This document shows positions 34,181-44,159 of a stretch of 64,000 nucleotides of DNA, piece after piece (position 1 is the stretch's first letter; each line of letters starts with the position of its first letter). The position numbers and the translations under genes are program-made. This stretch comes from Salvator merianae (taxonomy: Eukaryota; Chordata; Lepidosauria; Squamata; Teiidae), in assembly GCA_003586115.2 (NCBI GenBank), contig QVOM02000042.1:37984019-38048018 (forward strand), in the 5' to 3' direction. The notes below the pieces were generated by a model that worked only from the letters and a program-made list of their open reading frames with translations, was not told where the DNA came from and did no database searches.

Positions 34181-35257
34181 GGCTCCGTTCCGACACGGCA
34201 TTTAATCAGTTTACAGGCCGTCTTCAGTTCCCGCTGTCCCGACATGATCTTGCTGTTCCGTAATTTTTATGGATTAAATTGGCAAAATCCGCATTACTTT
34301 GTCTTCGGATTTAATGAACTCTCAAGCCGTTCCAGATCACTAGCGCGCTTTACTTTGTGCTGTGGGAATGGGGAAAGCGATTATTTGAGAGGGACCGTAC
34401 TGTTTTTGGGGGTGTGCAGAGGGAGGGATCCCCATTTTGTGCCGTCCAATGACAGACTTTGTGGGTGGGCAGGAAGCACATTAGTTTCCTCTGCCTCCAT
34501 TATCTCCCCTTCCCTTGCTGCCAGGGGAAAAGAAATCGTCCTACTTCTTCGCTAAGCTGCGGTCCTGCCAGGAAGAAATTGAAGGCTTTCTCCACTTCCG
34601 TCTGCTCTTTAAAGGAAAAAATAAACTGCGCCTGTTTGGAGTTTTGCCATGGTCAGCACACAGTTAAAAATAGTAGAGCCCCCCCCCCCACGTTCCCTCC
34701 CCACTTTTTCCCTTTGTTATGGACCTCTCCCGCTACTTTTAAATTGTGCAGTTGCGCTAAAGTGAATCAACAGGATAGCAGAACTCCGCATTTCAAAAGC
34801 TTAGTTAAAGTGAAACAGCAGGATAGCAGAACTGCGCATTTCAAAAGCTTAGTTTTTTAAAGTTCATAGTTTTAAAGTGAACGTAGTTTTTAAGTTCTGC
34901 TTCGGTAGACAGAGGCTGCAGGGAGGAGCAAATGGCGAATGACTAGTAATGCTGCCAAGTTAACCCATGTTCTGAGGCAGCAGTGGGGACATGCAGAGAG
35001 CGGAGCTTGACTTTCCCGCCCCTGTGACGTCAAGGTTTGAACGTTGGGACTGCAGCCAATCGCTGACTGCATAGGGAGGAGAATTTGATGAGGGGTGGAG
35101 GCAGAAAGGGTACTGCCAAGCACGGGAAATATCAGTGTGGGAACGAGCAAGTACGAATTGACTCCGTGTTAAATTGTAACTGTGGGAATGACCAGAAGAC
35201 GAATTCACTGCGTGTACTCTTCTATACGGATTACATTGATGATGTCCGACCGCGGCC
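34181..35257. mobile_element. PIF/Harbinger-like non-autonomous element, 1,077 bp (TAA TSD)
   Basis: Left end GGCTCCGTTCCGACA and right-end complement GGCCGCGGTCGGACA match at 11 of 15 positions. TAA flanks it at 34178-34180 and 35258-35260, the TWA target typical of PIF/Harbinger. The interior holds a 48-bp tandem duplication and a C run (34681-34689). ORFs of 103 and 133 codons at the left show no transposase motif. Part of the interior recurs in reverse at 5215-5600, which supports a mobile family. Confidence 0.7.
34758..34853. repeat. 48-bp tandem duplication inside the 34181 element
   Basis: Units 34758-34805 and 34806-34853 differ at only a few positions; both contain GGATAGCAGAACT and GCATTTCAAAAGCTTAGT. 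The high identity suggests that it arose later than the element's general divergence, or within its source copy. Confidence 0.9.
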
Positions 35258-35260
35258 TAA

Positions 35261-37471
35261 AAGTAACATTTTCTTATTCCTCACAGGAGTGTAAGAACAT
35301 TGCTTTTATTATAGCTTCTTCTGTGTGGTTTATCACTACAAAAAAAAGCCTCATGTTGGGCCTGGTACTACAAGAAAATGAAAACCGAGGATGAACAAAC
35401 TGCAGGTGAGAAGGAAGGAGTGTAATTGTAAACTTTGCTGGTTAGATTGCTTGAGGACCTGTGTATTTGGTGGGGGGAGTGGAGAATCTAACCTCTTTTA
35501 ATTATTCTTACAGTTGCATGGCAGCTTGCTAAATTGTAATTTTTTAAGATTGCATTTTTATATAACTAATGCAAAGTACAGTGATTGTCACATGTGCTAA
35601 TTCCAAACACATACAGTTGCTGAAACTGCAAGTACCTTGCTTTGGGAGTTCCAAGCTTTCTAAGAATGGCCAGCCCAAGGTAATAGTTAATAGTGTACCG
35701 ATCTGCTTTTCACCGAAGCAAAGAACAAGGTTTAAAGCCAAGCGGTACCTCTGTGACTGGATGTGGAATGCCTCTAAGGGCCAGATGCCAGGCAAGGCAA
35801 ACTGTGTGCTCCTGTTCTGCTTGTGGACTTTCTTACACAAATGGCTGGCTGCTATGGAGAAGTCCTGGACCACTGGTGCAATTCAGCTGTTATATTCTCA
35901 ATAGCTCTGTATGGAAAACAATAGTTTTTGCAGGAGTTAAAAATACCTCTTCAACAGGCCTTTGACAATTAGCTTCCATGTAGTCCTGCCTTGGGGAGGG
36001 GAAATAAATATTTATTTTAATAATATTTTAATAATTATATTAATAATTATATTATGTTATAACAAATAAATAAATATTATAAATGATATACTACTATTAA
36101 TTATGAAAAAGAAAATTTGACCACATGAATCCTTTTCTTTTCGAACAGAAGCAAAGAAGAGAAACAGATACGTTAATATCTGTCGTTGATCTATTTCCTT
36201 TCTTTATATCTAAGGAGAAATGCTATGACTGAGTTTAAACTACTGTATAACCTTAACCCTCTGACTTTAAAACTGTGCTCTGTAATATGATATCAGATGT
36301 AAGTGGGCTTGATGTAGGGACTTAATAGTGCATGAAATATGCTAATTGCACATATGTTCACTTATGATTACTAATAGTTTTTACTGTTAGGTACTTCTAG
36401 GCCAAGTCCTGCCACACAAGACAGATTTTGATGTAGATTTCCCATCTCAGAAAAAGACTGGGGTAACTTTGCCCTGACAGTTTTTCTAAAGTGAATTAGT
36501 CACTTCAGGAGTTCCAAGAGAAACACAAGCTGATAATGTTTTGAGAAGCACATGGACTTGTACAAAGGGATGAGCCAGTTCGTTCTGGACACTGGCTGAG
36601 CAATGGGGAACTTCTGCTCTCTTTACATCACAAAAGAAATATGTCTATGTACATGGAGGTTTCAACTGTAACAACAACAAAAGTGTGATGTTTATGTTTC
36701 CTGTATAAATAGGGAGACACCTATTATTTTAGAATGAGGTGGATGATAAGGTCTGTCAGCCCACAGTGGCTTTCAGCATCACCATGTTTGTAACTCTTTC
36801 CATCTTTAGGCAAAGATCCAGCAAAAGAGATACTGTTAGGGGATGGTGATGTTTATTTTGACAGGAAAGAGGTTGGTGTGAGAGTACTGAGGTAATAAGA
36901 TTGCCGTTAACAATCCCTTTCAGCATTTAGATAGCAATATCCTATATTTTTTCATACCAAAGTTGTATGTCTTCTTCATGGCTGACACACTTCTTTTACC
37001 TGCTGTGGTAAGTCAAAAACAAGTACAGTGACTAGAATTGATGAACAGATCTCCCAGCAGGGAAATATTTGACTTCCTCTACTATCATTCCAAAAAAGAG
37101 ACAACTTTTTGACTTACTGTGATTTCTTAAAGTCTCGGCTTGAAGAAAACCCCTTCATAAGATAGTCAATATGTTTGATCGAATTTGAAATCCTGAAAAA
37201 TAAAGCAAGCCATTACTTTTTTCCAGTCTTTTTGGTAGGAAAACAACTTGGTAGATGAAGAATGAATGCTGAAACATCAAATGTCAGACTACAGTCATAT
37301 ATGCCTCTTCATCTTACACTGATGACTACAAAGAATGACTGTGAGTCCTGTGGTCAGATAAATATGTTATGGTTCTTAAAACAGGGAAAATACATAAATT
37401 GTTTGGATTTTGCTGTGGATTATAGAAGGGAAACTCTGACAAGATCCAACACTCATAAGACCTAAGACGTA
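35261..37471. other. Unclassified stretch with an isolated 111-codon ORF
   Basis: An ORF at 35569-35904 (+) is open for 111 codons, and a 109-codon ORF covers the same bases on the other strand. Residues 13-45 or so (LKLQVPCFGSSKLSKNGQPKVIV) vaguely recall a SAP-type helix-turn pattern, but this is not convincing. An AT-rich TAAT-repeat tract lies at 36000-36090. The rest shows no repeat family. Confidence 0.4.
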
Positions 37472-37860
37472 AAATTACTTTACACTTTCTACTTTAGAAA
37501 GGGATAATTAAGCCATTCTAAAGTGGAACAGTTCCTGCAGTGTGGTGGCCATCCACACTGTGAGGGCTGGAACAGCCTAGAAATGGGCTTCCAGCACTTG
37601 CAGTGCAAATGCTGGCTGCCCACCATGATAGCAGCTGCAGAAACATCTGGATACTACCATGGAGGTAGGTACGAATGTTGAAAACTGGGAGCAGTCCAGG
37701 TTCTCCCAGTCCAGCTGTGGACTGTGTTTTAGTTGTCCACAGCTAGTAGTAATTGGGAGCACCTGCAGACACTCCTGATTGCAAGGACCTCCACAAAATG
37801 TGGAAGTACTGTGCTAGTGAGCGTCTGGACTCTCACTAGCACTAAAGTGCAAATAGACCC
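37472..37860. mobile_element. PIF/Harbinger-like element, ~470-bp subfamily, shortened
   Basis: Same ordered landmarks as 12644-13117: 'actttctactttagaa' with mirror 'ttctaaagtgga', 'gtgtggtggccatccacactg(t/c)gagggctggaacagcc', 'aatgctggctgcccaccatga', 'cagctgtggac', then 'gtccacagctagtagtaattgg' and the right end 'cactagcactaaagtgcaaatagaccc'. Left terminus eroded. Confidence 0.7.
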
Positions 37861-38383
37861 TATCTTTCAGCAAGAGCAATTTCCTTCCATGGAAGTGCAA
37901 ATGAAAACATCAATAACTGTTGATACTTTTCTATATTTGAGTCAATAAAATGTTAATACGAAATCAAACTTTAGCACACTGCTTTGTCTCAATATTCAGT
38001 GGTGAACTGCACAGTGAAACCAGTGGGGTTGTTGGGTGAAGGTGAGACTCTGATTGGAGACTTTATCTTTGATCTCCCTGAACCAGGTTTTATTTGCAAG
38101 GGATGTGGTTCCACTGTGCAGGAGGCCATGGTTCATTTGAAAGTTAAGGGCAATTCATATTTGGGTCCTCTGCAACTTAGAGCATTTGATGAATTACTTT
38201 TAGGGATGTGTAGGAATACTCAGAACAATATTCTGAACGGTAATTAGGAGCCTGATTTTAATGCTTTTCTTGGAAGAAGATTGGCCACCATAAAAGAAAC
38301 TCTGGCCTGTGAGAGAGGAGTGGAGTGTTGATGTAGCAAATGTGCTCCACCAGTTTCTACTGTGGTCTATCATTTCAAGTAAG
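37861..38383. other. Unclassified stretch
   Basis: Contains an 87-codon ORF (37984-38247) with no family I recognise. 'TAGGGATGTGTAGGAAT' at about 38200 resembles the AGAGATGTGC end of the dispersed AT-rich repeats, so part may be a decayed copy. Confidence 0.35.
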
Positions 38384-38690
38384 AGATGTGCCAAACTGTT
38401 TCAGATTTGAACTGGTTTGAATCAAACAGAAAGTGTTTGAAACTTCTGAGTTCAAACTGAACACCCTGTCTGTTCAAAAACAGAGTTCACATTTGAACAA
38501 AAGTGGTGTTCAACTGAACCTACTGAACACACCCTATTCAGTTTGAGTTTGAAGGTGTTCAAATTGAACCAAAAGCAATGCCTGTTCAAAGAAAAAAGCT
38601 GAAAATTGAAGAGAATCAAGGAGTGTTTGGTTCAAACTGAACCAAATCAGGAAAAAAAAAAGTTTATGCGTGTCTCTACTTCCAGTATGT
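38384..38690. mobile_element. Dispersed repeat with AGAGATGTGC ends, TTGAACT-rich
   Basis: Starts AGAGATGTGCCAAACTG and ends GCGTGTCTCT, a near-mirror of the start. The middle is built almost wholly from 'gttcaaactgaac' and 'tttgaacaaaag' variants in both directions, giving dense short inverted repeats. Related by its ends to 28692-29040 and 46330-46645. Superfamily unknown. Confidence 0.55.
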
Positions 38691-39444
38691 TGGTCAGTTC
38701 TCTTTCTAGAGGAATGTTAAAACTGGGCTCCCTAATGATTGCTAGTAGAAAACCTTTCTGTGCAGTTTTGCATATTCGTCATTGTTTCTCATCATATAAT
38801 GCATGAAATTCTGAACCAGTTGCCCGCCAAATTGTTCTGCTGCATTCATCTCCAAACTTTCTCCAGAAATTAACAACAAACTAATGTAAAATGCCATCTT
38901 GAATACTTTTTGAAGCATTCAAGATGAACACACCACACTTACATAGGGAGTGAGTTTGCTAGGTGGAATAGCCAGCAAACCTATTCCTAAGAACAACATG
39001 GACACACTCTTAAGCTTATTTTGTTGCTGGCCTTCTTGGAGCCGAGGGTGAGGCAGGGGCACCTGTTGCCACAACAGGTCACATGATGATGTCATAATTA
39101 TTCTCCAGAAACCTGCCAGGACTGGGGTAAGCCTCAGCAAGCTTGAAATTGTATCAGGACATGGCCCAATAGGTGGTCCCAACCCCAGACTCCAAAAAAG
39201 AGATATGGACCAGGTGTTCAAAGAGAATTGCAGAAATATTAGGTTCCACGCCTGCAAAGAGCTCCAAGAGGGATGTCAGTAGCAATCCCATGAGATGCAG
39301 GTAGACAGGCAGACAGTTACAGCTCCCAGAACAGGCCATTTATGACCTCTTACTCCTCTCACATGGATTCTAGGATTGTAAAGGTTGTCAGGAAGCCCAG
39401 TCTGGAAGGCTTAATGTAGGTTATATCAGTAATCTACAAAAGTG
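38691..39444. other. Unclassified stretch
   Basis: A 112-codon minus-strand ORF (38919-39257) has no recognised domain. No repeat family identified. Confidence 0.4.
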
Positions 39445-39557
39445 TTGGAAGAAAGATAGGACTGACAAGGGAAGTTTTTTTTTTCACCCAATGGGTCATT
39501 GGTCTGTGGAATTTATTACTTGTAGAGGTGGTGATGGCCACTAGCTTGGATGGTTTA

Positions 39558-39750
39558 CAGCGACGACTCATCACTTTAAGAATGGGGATTCACAAGCCAC
39601 GGGAAGAGGAGATCGCTGACTGTGGGACCTTCATAGTGATGCAGCAGGCTGCTGCAGGACCCACTTAGGGAGTGCCGTAGTTTTGCAGCCAGTGATCTCC
39701 CCTTCCCGCAGCTTGTGAACCACTGTTCTTAAAGTGATGAGCCGTCACTG
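39558..39750. mobile_element. hAT-like palindromic MITE, family C, nested in CR1
   Basis: 193 bp. Left CAGCGACGACTCATCACTTT and right AAAGTGATGAGCCGTCACTG are inverted repeats that continue inward ('aagaatggggattcacaagc' / 'gcttgtgaaccactgttctt'). Flanking octamers ATGGTTTA (39550-39557) and ATGGTTTG (39751-39758) match at 7 of 8. Only copy of this family in the window. Confidence 0.82.
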
Positions 39751-39786
39751 ATGGTTTGAGAAAGAGCTAAACAAATTCATGGAAGA

Positions 39787-40624
39787 ATTTATAATTTGTT
39801 AAGGAGTCAAGGGGATAAAATATTTGCAAGTTTAAGAGAAATGTGGAAAGAAGATTTAAGAACAGAAATGAGGGATATTGAAACAGAGATAAATAATAGC
39901 AATAAAATAAAACAAAATAGAGTAAAAGAATTAAGAAAGAAAGTTATTTATAAATGGTACAGAACGCCCTGCCAATTAGCTTACATTTTTAGGAATTCAA
40001 ACTCTTAATTGTTGGCATGGGTGTCTGACAAAAGGTATATATATTCATATGTTTTGGTCATGTGAAAAATCATAGATATTCCAGAGAATGATTGAAGAAG
40101 AAATAAACATAATATTACAAAAAAATATTATTTTAACAAAGGAAATATGTATAGGTCATATTATGAATGAGAATGTTTGGAATGAGGAGGAGAAATTTAT
40201 TATAGATCAACTCACTACAGCAGCTCTTGGCATCTTGGCATATGGATGGAAAGACTCTACGAAGTGTATCAAGAAAAATTGGTTTAAATATATTGTGGAC
40301 CAGATGAGTTTTCAAACAATCAATGAAATAAAGGGAATGTATCAGTTTCAAGAGTATAGAAGAGTAACAAGAGAAAAGTGGACTAAAGTGAAAGAATATT
40401 TGATGGCAAACCTGGAAAGCACAGGATGGATGCAACAGATACAAAGAGTCTTCCAGTGCATAGTAGGTAATTTGGGCAGTGATTGAGGGTGGGGGAAGGG
40501 GGAGGAGGGAGGATACTAAGAATTAAAAGAAATAATAATAGTAAGGATATGTTGAATATGGTATATGTTATAAATATCAAGATATATAGGTTTTGTTCCT
40601 GTATGTATAACAAAAATATTAAAG
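39787..40624 (+). mobile_element. L1 LINE 3' end with 16-bp target duplication, nested in CR1
   Basis: A 5'-truncated L1. Translation gives the ORF2 C-terminus: 'KVIYKWYRTPCQLAYIF', a decayed zinc-knuckle region ('CWHGCLTKGIYIHMFWSCEK' across a frameshift near 40015), and 'LTTAALGILAYGWKDS…NWFKYIVDQMS' (40088-40486). A short 3' UTR ends AATATTAAAG. ACAAATTCATGGAAGA (39771-39786) and ACAAATTCATGGAGGA (40625-40640) flank it, a typical long LINE-1 target duplication in CR1 sequence. Confidence 0.85.
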
Positions 40625-40830
40625 ACAAATTCATGGAGGAGAGATTTATCAATAACTTCTAGAATGGATGCCTAGATACTATCACCAGCTTGGAGAAACT
40701 GACAAGTTGTCTCTAAAGGACATTTCCAGGGAATTGAGAGCAGGTGGTGGTCTACCATGCAAGACGGAATGCTGGATAAGATGGGTTATGGCCTGATCCA
40801 GCAGGATTTCTCTTATGTTCTTATCCCTAT

Positions 40831-42089
40831 TCCAGTATATATTTTTTTTGAATGTGGAATCTCCTCAGGGAATGTGGCATGTATTTACCCTACATTGCTT
40901 TGCTAGATGGGAGAAGCAGTTTAGTCTAGAATGCCTTCCACATTTTGTCTTTTGTTTTGTGTATTAGTGCAACTAATGCATATGGGCCCACAGTTTGATA
41001 GTACTTCTTCATAACTTTGCAATTATTCTTGAGTGGGCTAAATATAATAAAAGGTGAGTAACTATATGAATTACTTGATTGAGCTAAAGAGAGTTGTGTT
41101 TTGTTCAGACGTGCAACTGTTCTGGTACAGGAAGGAGTTAATGGGCAGGTTAGTCTATTTGAATACTAGCAAGAATTAGGGAATAGAAACCAATTGGAAC
41201 CAAAGTGGATGTTATTTCTAAGGAGTGCTACCACTCAGGGCAATTCTATCTAGCATGTTAATTTTTCTATCACCAACAAGACTTGTGCTCTTACCCCCAA
41301 TGCAAATTTTGAACAGTATTACAGTCAATCTGCAAAACCATTAAATGTTAATAACACATCCTCATAGAATGTTAACATGAGAGAAAATTAATGCTCCTCT
41401 GAGATTTACGTGCGTCCCAGGTTGGTTGATGCATTAGAAAATAATGTAGATGATAAAGTCTAAATGAAGTGTGTAGATAGATGGAAAGTAATGGTTAGTT
41501 TAGCATTCACATTGCAGAGAGATTTGTACAACTATAATTCAGCATCTTATATACTGCATTCATTTTATCAGCCTGGATTTTATGTGAATAGCATGGGAAA
41601 TTCATAGTGATATTAAACAAAAATCTGAGGCTAAAAGCTTTTATACTACAGTGAAATGCAACCAGGAAAAATGTTCATCCTCCTCTTTTTTGATGCTATG
41701 ACTGCCAAAGCCAAGTACTGTATATACCTTTCAGTATCCATATGATTCAATCAGAAAGCTGAACATATATTGAACTGCCAATCCATGAAACATATTTCAG
41801 GAAAAGAAATGAATGTGACTTACTTCTCCTTACCTGTATTTAGGAAATGTTTCATGCAGTGTAAAGTTTTTAGGAAAATATTTTAGATTCCACTGAATTT
41901 CTATCATTAGCTGAAATAAATCTTGAATTGCTAAATTAGCACTAGGATCCAAGTTGAAATGGTCAGACAACCACTTAATCAAATTCACACAAGACTTCAA
42001 AAACGTAAAATATTTCCATTGAAATAACTGTAAGAATATTGTTAGCCAGTTACACAATATTATAGCAGTGTTGGGAGATAGAGTGGAAA
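40831..42089. other. Unclassified AT-rich stretch
   Basis: No gene or recognised repeat. A minus-strand 75-codon ORF at 41830-42057 has no identifiable motif, though its position upstream of other LINE debris leaves an old element possible. Confidence 0.45.
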
Positions 42090-42225
42090 AACTTGGACTC
42101 CCATTTACTGAATGTGTTCAAGTGAAGATCATTCTTTAAAACGTGCTTTACTTTGTATTCCTGTATGGACTGGGCAGCTGGACACAAGAATCTAATTGGC
42201 CTTTTTCAGTTCTATGATTCTGGGT
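42090..42225 (+). mobile_element. CR1 3' terminal fragment, weak
   Basis: 'tattcctgtatggactgggcagctggac' followed by 'aattggcctttttcagttctatgattctggg' resembles a CR1 end of the ATTCTATG-octamer type (…ggactagatgacc…ccttccaactctatgattct), on the plus strand. It is the same CR1 type as the reverse fragment at 9598. Confidence 0.5.
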
Positions 42226-42302
42226 TGAGAGACAATGAGTATTACAAAATAGTTTGGATGTTTTTGGACATTTGATCATGCCTTTTACCATGTTCAGTGC
42301 TA

Positions 42303-42840
42303 TTTTTTTAAATCAGTTTTACTAACCACAAACAAAACATGAATAAAATAGACAAAACATAACTGCAGTGTCTCTACATACCATAAGACAAACAAATATA
42401 TACATAAAACAAAAAGAATAAACAAAATTGGTTACATTACAAATAGTATAGATACTCCCTGTCCCTCCCCTTTAAACTTCGGGTAGTTCCAGTTATTTTA
42501 AACTTGGACTCTACAATGTATTTAACTAAATTTAAACAGTCCATCCAAAGATAACAATTGTGATGTAGAAAGAAAACCTCCAGCTGTAATAGAGACATGC
42601 CACACAGGAGCCCAAATTTCCAAGAAGGTTTCATTAATTCATTTTGGGTTTGTATACTCCTCTTAGCAGTTATAAACTCATTGATCAGTAAATCACAAAG
42701 GATCTCATGCCACCTCTGTAAGGTTAAATGACTTGCGTCTTTCCAGTATCTGGTATGATCAGTGCTAATGTTATGAACTAAAGACCGAGAAAAAGTATCT
42801 TCCAATTTTCTTTCCTGCCTCGTTTCATTTTGCATCTATG
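42303..42840 (-). mobile_element. L1-like LINE 3' end, reverse
   Basis: On the minus strand, 42835-42437 is open for 132 codons and reads 'TRYWKDASHLTLQRWHEILCDLLINEFITAKR', like the '(A/K)..HWK….PT…W…' segment near the C-terminus of L1-clade ORF2. The 3' UTR follows and ends in 'gttagtaaaactgatttaaaaaaa' at about 42303, an A-rich tail. No target duplication found. The L1 clade assignment is probable, not certain. Confidence 0.6.
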
Positions 42841-42861
42841 TGCTTACCCTCATACACAGAA

Positions 42862-43134
42862 CAGGAAATGGCCAGGGTAATCCAGGCAATGGTGATGACA
42901 GCTTATCTGCACCTTAGGAGGATCACTGTTGAAGTACTTTTATGAACTGAAGAAAGCAAGTTCTGAAGAAAGCCTTCCAATTTTCGTATGAAAAATAATC
43001 AGTGTGTGTACGTACGTGTGTGTGTGTATGCGAACATGCACACATACGCATAAGTGCTTCAGCAAAAACCCTCTTGAAATGCAAAGGACTAGCTATAGTA
43101 GAATCTGGATCATGGTGGCCATTTCCTGTTCCTT
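42862..43134. repeat. Inverted repeat pair GAACAGGAAATGGCCA
   Basis: GAACAGGAAATGGCCAGGGT at about 42862 and TGGCCATTTCCTGTTC ending at 43134 are inverted copies, imperfect beyond 16 bases, about 240 bp apart. Between them is a (GT)n-rich tract (43003-43028). Possibly a decayed MITE, but there is no clear target duplication. Confidence 0.5.
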
Positions 43135-44159
43135 GTGTTTGAGGGAGTCTAGTAGATGTAAGATTTAGAAACAAGGCAGGAAGAAAAAAAAAAGGGAGAT
43201 GCTAATTTGATTGAAACCAGTTTGCTTGAAAACAAGTTCTGTTGAAAAGCAGTGAGCTGCTGCCATGAGGAATCATCCCTTCTTCCCTCTTCCTGCCTTA
43301 TAGTAGTCAGATGGTTGCTTGCCTGTCCCTTGAAACTCTGCAATGTTACTTTGCTTGCCTGCCTTTGCTCACTGCTTGGATCAGTTCCTGATTGCTATCT
43401 TCTTTTCAAGCATAAAATAAAACTTTTTTCTCATGCAGACATCATTCTCTGTGTGCATTTATATACGTGTGGAAGAGAGAGAGAAAGGGATTCCATCCTC
43501 TGAGGAAGCAGATAATCAGAAATCCTTACTCATCTTTAATGTGTGTTACTGCTGGTCCCTCAGTGGGTCATTTGCTGCTTGAGTGAGTTGCTACATGTCT
43601 TCTGTCTTCTGTCTGAGTGCTTCAATGGCGCTCCTTATGGTGTGTGTGTTTCTTTAAGGAGACAGATCCCACCCTTTCTTCTCCCATTTTGTACGATTTG
43701 TATGATTTACATGATTTACATGTTTATATGGGATGTTAATAATAATATCTTTCAATTCAACTCAGCATTTCTCATGGCAGAGGAATAAGATATGCTAAAT
43801 AATTGCCCTCTTTCACATAATAAAAGTTATCATACAAACCATAGATTTATAATATGGGCACAAAGCATTCCTAAGTTAGATACAATGCCATTGGTAACTA
43901 TGCATACATTGCTGCCTCTTCATTGGTAAGCATATATGCAAATCTCAGGTAATGAAATAGTATGTCAAAAAAAATGAAAACAAATGTTAATGATATTTGA
44001 TATCACAAGGACCATATGCCTTGTTCGTTTCAATGTATATACTTGATAGCAACATACATTACATCTTCTGTATATTAATAATTTAACACATTAGAGGTAG
44101 ACAGAGAGAATTATCCACACCAGTTTTACAACTGTCAAGTGTGGCTTTAACATTTTTTT
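43135..44159. other. Unclassified AT-rich stretch
   Basis: Includes A run 43184-43193, short GATTTACAT repeats at 43702-43721 and a T run 44152-44163 next to the CR1 start. No gene recognised. Confidence 0.5.

Larger units (their letters stand above)
39445..40830 (+). mobile_element. CR1/L3 LINE 3' end carrying two later insertions
   Basis: CR1 coding remnant 'RTDKGKFFFHPMGHWSVEFIT' begins near 39450 and continues to 39557. It resumes at 39759 ('EKELNKFMEE') and again at 40625 (…'TNSWRRDLSITS', stop, then 3' UTR), ending 'tctcttatgttctta' near 40823. The two gaps are exactly filled by a hAT-like MITE and an L1 copy, each with its own target duplication. When these are mentally removed, the order matches the 15265 and 44160 copies. 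Confidence 0.85.

Noticed and set aside
39558..39750. Functional hairpin or regulatory element
   Set aside because: The palindrome is fully explained as a MITE with an 8-bp target duplication.
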